Assembly (NCBI RefSeq): GCF_910592395.1
Contig: NC_088320.1
Location: 7,502,001-7,566,000 of the forward strand
DNA: 64,000 nt
Reading direction: 5' to 3'
Source: Lineus longissimus
Lineage: Eukaryota; Nemertea; Pilidiophora; Heteronemertea; Lineidae
Shown: positions 57,246-64,000 of the stretch, piece by piece
Layout: the number at the start of each line of letters is the position of its first letter
Numbering within the stretch: position 1 is the first letter of the stretch
Program-made: the position numbers and the translations under genes
Notes under the pieces: model-generated
Database searches by the model: none
What the model was told of the DNA's origin: nothing
Seen by the model: only the letters and a program-made list of their open reading frames with translations

Positions 57246-60200
57246 GTAACCATTGTGGACACTCTATATGGCAGAGTTGGTGAAATGCACTGAACAGAGG
57301 CATCTAGATTTATGGCATGTATTTCTTCAGAGGTATGAGGGAAGGCTACCGACAGAGTACCTCTGATAGTTCGGAATGCCATTCCTGTACCACCGGCCAC
57401 CACAGCCTGACCTTCAAAGCAACAGCAAAAGTCCACCCGATCATGCGTCAGCGAAAGTATTTTAAACTGGCCACGGCATTGGACTAATCAAGAGCTAGGT
57501 ATCAACACAAGGACAAAGTGATATGCTAGCGATGAGGCTAATAGAGTCTCGGTCGTAAAGAGTTAGCATCCAAGACAAGTGATTGCTGCAGATCGATTCG
57601 GTAATCGTGAAAGACAGGTTAATAATTGGTGGCAGTCGGTTGACGTCACAGATCGTGTCGTCGCATACGCGTCAAGGGTTTATCGGTCAGGTGGTGTGCA
57701 CGAGGGACAAAGTCATAATTACATACATCGCTTTCTACTTAGGCGTAACACCGAGAGGTGACACAATACGCAGGTGGAGTAATTAACCCCTTGCCTACGG
57801 AGAAACGTTTCTAAAAAAGCCGCAGGCCGATTTATCACGATTCAAAGAATTCTCGTAAACGATGTTGTTTTGAAAGACTCCTGAGTGTATAGTCAACATG
57901 GAAGTATCAATAATTTTTGTGACTTTATTTTTGCAGATCTCAGTTATTTGTAAAATCAACTAAACTAAAACGGCAGTGAAAACTTTCCACTTTAGAGTAA
58001 TATAGAAAATACAGAAAATGACACCGCCGAAAAGTTCCAAACTTTGATAGATGAAAAATCGATTTCAAATCTTGAATTCAATGACTAGCACTCTTCACCA
58101 TGTCATTGAACCTCCTCCTGACAATGCTCCATTCACTTAATTTTATCCTCGCCACTAAAATAGCCGGAAAATTAATTGTGTGGATTGATAGTAGCCAGGG
58201 GGTCCGAGCGCTGATCGCGTCTTATCGGAGCACACCATTTTTCATTATTCGCACGTTTGAAGTTGTTCGTTGGGTGCCCTACGGTGCCATTAGGATGCAA
58301 GAATCCCCTCTAATGACTCAGCCAGTCGAAATGTCATACTGTGATGTAAGATCAGTCACTTTAGAGAGCAATATCTTCATTACTTAAAAGTTGCACTGGA
58401 AGACGTCTCTCACCAAACGCTGCGAGGGTGGAGCTAAATTGTAGACCAGAACCAAGGCCACAGACGAGATTTTGGCGGGGCGAACAAACGGTGTTTGGTG
58501 CCAAAATCAATACCGACATTGAGGTAGCTATTTCTATTCTAGAACACCTCAGATTAAACAATGAAATATGACTTGGAATGTTTTCTGACTGCTTCCATAT
58601 TTTGAACCAATGCAAGCGGTTTGGGTTGCCTAATCATAACCGCCGATTTCAAAACGAGGCTTCATTGGTGAATAGTGCATAGACACTGTAAACAGTGCTT
58701 CATTGTAAATCAAGGTGTTTTAGAATATCATGTTAACTCTTTCATGGACAATGAGATTGGTTTGACTCTTGAATCACGTAGTCACTTCTTAACATGAAAT
58801 CGACATGTTAAAGTAGGCAAGGATTCCTTAATGCACTACGGATGTTCGGAACAATGGCCCGACATGGCACGTTGAGCAGTAGGGGTTTAAAAGGAAGTAA
58901 TCATCTTTTTCACTGAGACACATGCAGTAATAATGTAATTGAACCACGGAGAGATAAAAGGAATTTTAATCAGCTATCAATCATGCTCGATGCACATTCT
59001 GAAAAACTGAAAACTGAACATGATAGCGACAGGGCGGTTGACGAACGAGAATAGGCTCCACTTCTGCCAAATAGTTCTAATCCTTTAAATTCGTACCCAT
59101 TTGATGCAAACAGCACAGCAGTTGTCTGGCGATAAAATGATAGGGTGAATTTTTTATAACTTTGTTGAGAGAAAAAAGTCACTTTCATGAATTTCATTAT
59201 CATTTTGGGACAGAGGAAACCAGCACTTTAAGGGTTAAATGAATTACGGTAAACGGTTAACTTTTTAAGGGCTATTAAAGCTAATCCTTTGAATAATGGA
59301 GTCTTCGAGAGATGGCTAAAGGACCACTAGCTGCAATAATGGGTTAAAGCGAACTTTGTATGATGAATACAATGGCCATTGCACGCCATTAGGTATCAAA
59401 GCAGTTGATGCCTTATCAAGTCATACAAGAGTTTCCTCATGGAACCCTATTGCAGGCCCTATTGCAGGCCCTAATGTCTGCATGTTTATCAGGCTGTGTC
59501 TCGCTAACTGATCTGCGCCGGACTTATAAACAGGAAATGATACGGTTCATTTCACCGCCCAAGAAAATGAAAAAACTTGGCCGATGCGTTGGTCCTGAGA
59601 AATCCCCTTAAGATATCACCATTGGGTACAACACAATCACTATAAATACCTCATTATTACTATTCTATATATCGCCATCGCAAGTTTGGATTTGATTATG
59701 GTTCATATCAAGCTTCTGATTGGTTGAATATGATTTGTAATCATGGCTTTGATTGGCTGATAATGTGTGCTATACCACTATACAATAACAGTCAATTTTC
59801 ATTTTTATATCCAATAAACATGGACACTGTCGGTCCTCATGCCAAGTGACAATCAAAACATGTAGCTACCATAAACCGCAAATCTTTCACACATCTTTTT
59901 TTTTCGATTCTCAAAAAGATCTTCAAGGCTATGATTTTGTCAGATTAGGACATTTCTATTGTATTCTTTTTAAAATTCCCATTGTAATTTTCATTTTAAA
60001 ATCCATCATTTTCGGGAAGCAGTTGTTGCAGAAATCCAGGAAGACGAAATTTCCGCGAAATAAAAGAAACACCCTCAAGAATTTGGTGGTCAACAGCACC
60101 TGAAGCCATTGATGGATTTCTCCCAACCAAGTTGTATATCTTTCTCAAATTTGTCGTCAGCCCCTTTACTGTAAAAATTCCTAATTACTTGCTGCAGACG

Positions 60201-60609
60201 AGTATCACGACAATTCGACTCCGAGAGCGTTAAAACCACGAGAGCAGCTGTACTGATCAGTATATCGAAGCTTCACATAAATTAGGCCTATCAATTGTAT
60301 TTTTCCACAATAGCATCATACATCACCTAAGGGCAACAGCTTTAGCAGCGAGGTGTACAATGAATAGACGAGTCACACATGTGACAGGAACAAAAAATGT
60401 TTTAAATTTATCCCTCTTGTGTCCTGGTTGTGCAACATACTGCGCAGATGCTTTTTAGCGGGTTTTGCTGCATCTGGTTCACATAGGCCCATTACATGAC
60501 GTGATATATAGGCTTTATGTACAGGCACCCTTCGACCGGCTTAACACAGTAGGCCGACACGGACCGTTGATCTCTGCCGCACCGCACTGACTGCCCATGA
60601 AAACTTCTT

Positions 60610-61020
60610 TGGCTGTTCAGTTTTCAAGAATCCATTATTCAGTTTTCAACAATACTTTATTCTTTTTTCAACGATACATTATTTAGTTGTCAACAAGGCA
60701 TAATACATTATTTAGGTTTAAACAATACATTATACAGTTTTCAACAATACTTGATTTAAATGTCAACAAAACATTATTTAGTTTTCAACAATACGTTACT
60801 TAATTTTCCACAATGCATTAGTTAGTTTTCAAGAACACATTATATAGTTTTCAACAACACTTGATTTAATTGTCAACAAAACATTATTTAGTTTTCAACA
60901 ATACATTACTTAGTTTTCAACAATACGTTACTTAGTTTTAAAAAATATGTGACTTAGTTTTCAACAATATTATTATATATAAAATTATGTAGTTTTCAAC
61001 AATACAATATTTAGTTTCCA
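60610..61020. repeat. 22-bp array of cattatttagttttcaacaa
   Basis: Roughly 17 degenerate copies of about 22 bp, some with paired spacing (acttgatttaattgtcaaca). AT-rich and non-coding. Confidence 0.85.
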
Positions 61021-64000
61021 TTCCCAGCATCACTGTTTGTTTAAGGATTCGTTATCAAAGTGAATTTGACGCGAGTGTAAGATGAGCAGGAAACTCAGTG
61101 AGTATCCCATGAGAAGATAGTGGTAGAGCTCATAATAAAGAACCCAACCAATTAGCAAAGAGACGGCCACTTCTTTCGAACAAGAAGCAATTCCCGCCTT
61201 GTAATTGGACGAGTCATGTTTTTGTCAAAGCCACAACAGAATCGCCCCACGAGGATCAGGTGTAAAATTAAGAAATAAACTTGACCCGCGCTTGCGTGTC
61301 CTTTTCCAGCCAATGCAATAGGGACTTAATCATGGCACTTAAAAATTACCTCCATTTGGTGTTTACATGGAGAGTACTATGCCCAGGATCGAACTGTAAA
61401 TGGATACAACCCACCGTCACTGACCGACCAGAGGAAATGCTCATTACTGACACCACATCGTCATGACAACAACAGGCGACATGACACCTCAAATAATTCG
61501 TCTATTAAATGACTTGAAAATATATTGGCAGTCATGTAGTGAGGGTATCAAGTAATAATGTCAAGAGAGATCTCAACAGCGCGATTGGGAAAGGTCGGGG
61601 AGGCGGGCAATCCAGGGTGGGAGTCCCTGGGGCGGTCTGACTCAAACAAGATGTACGGCATATCAATGACCGTGCCTTTGCTTCATGATGAATTTCGTAC
61701 TAAGGATGGCATCTCTGAGAAGAGAGAGCAATGCACGGAGTCAGAATGATCACGGTGCGATGTATTCCAGAGTTTAACCCCACGAAGAACGCTAGAACTC
61801 GATGTCAAAAACGACTTTTACAAAGTTATGTCATTTACCATCCGCGTTCCAAGAAAGATGATTTTGAAGGGATTTTTCCTTTTTTCTTTGGCTGTTTTAT
61901 ATATTCTCTTCGAGGAGAGAATGACCCATAGTTGTTATTCATATTTGCCAATACATGCAATAAAAGCAAAAATTAATCGCATCCCCGCACTTGACTTAGC
62001 AAAGTCGCAAATAGGCTGCGACTTAGGTAATGATATAAGCCAGTGAAGCTTGTACGTCTATTACCAGTCACTGCCTGTCCAATCTCTGCCACAATTAAGA
62101 TTTTACAGCCAAAGAGATAAAGGCCAGACAAGGATGACAAAATACTCATTTGATGTAATGGCCATTCTGATCGAAACAGCACAAGAAAGAACCCGAGAAC
62201 GTCGGCCTTCCCAGCGCCAATCATTGTCCGTTAATCTCCTACAATAGAGATACAAAACTTCAATCAGCGCTAAGGTGCTTACGACAATCTGATTTTCACT
62301 GCGACGTATCTGTAACGCTTTGTTATAAGAAATCAACTGGATGCTGGGAAGATGAGCATCACTTGCTGACGAAGTGTGATTAGATGATCTGTGACAAGCA
62401 GAGGGCGGTGTCAGTAAATAAACTAGTAATGAGTTAGGCTTGCGACATCGCCGTCTTAATAAGGTGCGGAAGAGGGGACTAATCTGCTCATGACATTTCT
62501 CGACTGATTCCTTGCACCAGCGGATGACCAGAAAAAGTATCTCAACGTCGGGACTTCAACCTCCTCCTCGGGGGCTTTCTCTTATTTAGTTATTTCTACT
62601 CTGATGACCATGCTGCAAAATACACTTTCATTGGCTGTTCATTGAGCCGTCAGCATGATACCACATTCTAGAAACAAAGTTATTTTTGCCAATTAAAGAT
62701 TGGTAGTTATCAGATGGCGAAGCAATCTGTGCTATCCTCAGCCGATTTCGAAAGTCCGATTTTCTGAAATTCGCCTCGCTTTTCAAATCAAACCGTGCGA
62801 GAAGAGTAACGGCCTGAAAGATTTGATATCGGTCAACAACAAAATCTTCCCAACACCAGAAATCACAGAAGATACCAGTTTTCAATGTGAAAAGAAAAGT
62901 GGAGGAATAAGACTCAAGCTACTCTCCGTTCATCCTAATCAATTAAACACAGTAATTCATCTCATCTAATTAGCCGATACACCCTAATTATCTAATTGGT
63001 CTCCTCAGGAATTCTGGCGCTACATGATCTCAAATAAGAAACACTCAATCAGGATGAAACAAGACAAGATTTTTTTATTCATCATACATGTACTGATATT
63101 TGACTTTATGGTCCAGACTAACGACTTTAGTAATAACAATATAATTCAACATATGTTAAAGGAAACCTATCACAAACGCTTAACCAATTACCTTGCTGGG
63201 CAGAGACCTGTATTCATCCACGACCGGAAGTGTGGCACATAGAGCTTATCAAAATGTCAAGTTGTGGTAAATACATGGCTGGGATGGACCAAAGTGGAAT
63301 TAATTCTCAATCTGTGGTTGATTCTTAATCTACAGAGTCAGGCCATCACAGAAATATGCTTTTTGATAATATATTTAAGAAAATGTGGTCTCACTGGTCA
63401 GTTTAGAACTTGTACTTTGACAGGGCCATATCAATGCGCCAGTGACGTTTTGATGGATATGGTGTACGGAAATCTTTTTTTCTCAGGCAATCGGTATTGG
63501 AATTTTTTAAAACTTTATTATGCTATTGGCAAAGGGTTCTTCTTGACACATATAAAATTTTGTGCAGATTGATTGGTCCAATGAGTACTTTTTTACCAAA
63601 ACCTATGCACAACAATGTACACGTAATGTACACATGTTTTAATAGAGGACTCTGGCCTGCAGCTGTAGTCCCGAGTTTTTTTTCTGGACTGGTTGTGTTT
63701 GCAATGAATTTTTAAACGGATGAAAACAGTGGGACAGGATGAGCTGGGTTTGATGAGAGTCCAAGAGCATTTTGTGAAAATTACAGCGATATGCAACCTT
63801 CCTCAACATCTTGGAGCAAACTTTAGACAACAGTCAGGTCTGTCGGCTCAAATGGCAGATGGAGCCAGCACCACCGTGTTGGAAACAAGAAAGTTACCGC
63901 CGATGCCGCACGGTCATAAGACCAATAAAACAACTGATGTGTGAAATTACAATAATTATGCTAATCTACTTTGATAGAGACTAAATTGTGGTCTTCATGG

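Larger units (their letters stand above)
56800..64000. other. Region 5' of the recognised KH-gene exons, no gene seen
   Basis: 7.2 kb, presumably first intron and/or upstream DNA of the KH gene. I searched the minus strand for the missing KH1 start (motif like TIRLLMHGK followed by a phase 0 donor) and did not find it. It contains a ggggacgaatt array (57135-57245) and a 22-bp array (60610-61020). Open frames here are all under 105 codons and show no motif. Confidence 0.45.

Overview
The window is animal nuclear DNA, AT-rich, with short exons, long introns, GT-AG junctions and many decayed transposons and satellites. The gene content (a sea-urchin-egg-lectin/CUB membrane protein, a PLAT protein, a PRDM-type SET protein, a PCBP/mub-like KH protein) suggests a marine invertebrate bilaterian, either lophotrochozoan or ambulacrarian. 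I cannot name the species. Almost no gene is a single open frame, so I built the models by joining phase-compatible splice sites by eye.

Left part (1-20 kb), a run of small genes for secreted, ER or membrane proteins. Minus 885-1259: a signal exon plus a Cys-rich mini-exon of a gene that leaves the window on the left. Plus 3865-7322: a complete 240-aa protein with a signal peptide, two copies of one cysteine module and a C-terminal KDEL, so predicted to stay in the ER lumen. Minus 7335-7667: a fragment resembling the first membrane helix of a rhodopsin-like GPCR. Minus 8063-9984: three exons of a PLAT domain. Minus 11046-14833: a complete 223-aa PRDM9-like zinc-knuckle plus SET protein whose first exon encodes a clear signal peptide. 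Minus 16642-19708: a complete 335-aa lectin-CUB type I membrane protein. Most introns here are phase 1, the usual signature of shuffled extracellular modules.

Middle (20-35 kb): a 1.25-kb satellite of 39/41-bp units, then a minus-strand multi-exon gene (about 28.2 to 23.2 kb) ending in several membrane segments that I do not recognise, then a gene-poor stretch with DNA-transposon remnants and X-box-like motifs.

Right part (35-57 kb): one large minus-strand gene for a three-KH-domain poly(C)-binding protein of the PCBP/mub family, nine exons seen, 422 residues. Its first coding exon was not found. Its introns carry most of the minisatellites. From 57 to 64 kb I see no convincing gene.

Repeats include two copies of a non-autonomous element with 9-bp target duplications, a TTAA-flanked piggyBac-like MITE, a TA-flanked Tc1/mariner-like MITE, a family with ends like GGGTTGACCA, a foldback element and about ten tandem arrays. 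Most long open frames lie in these arrays or antisense to exons and were left out.
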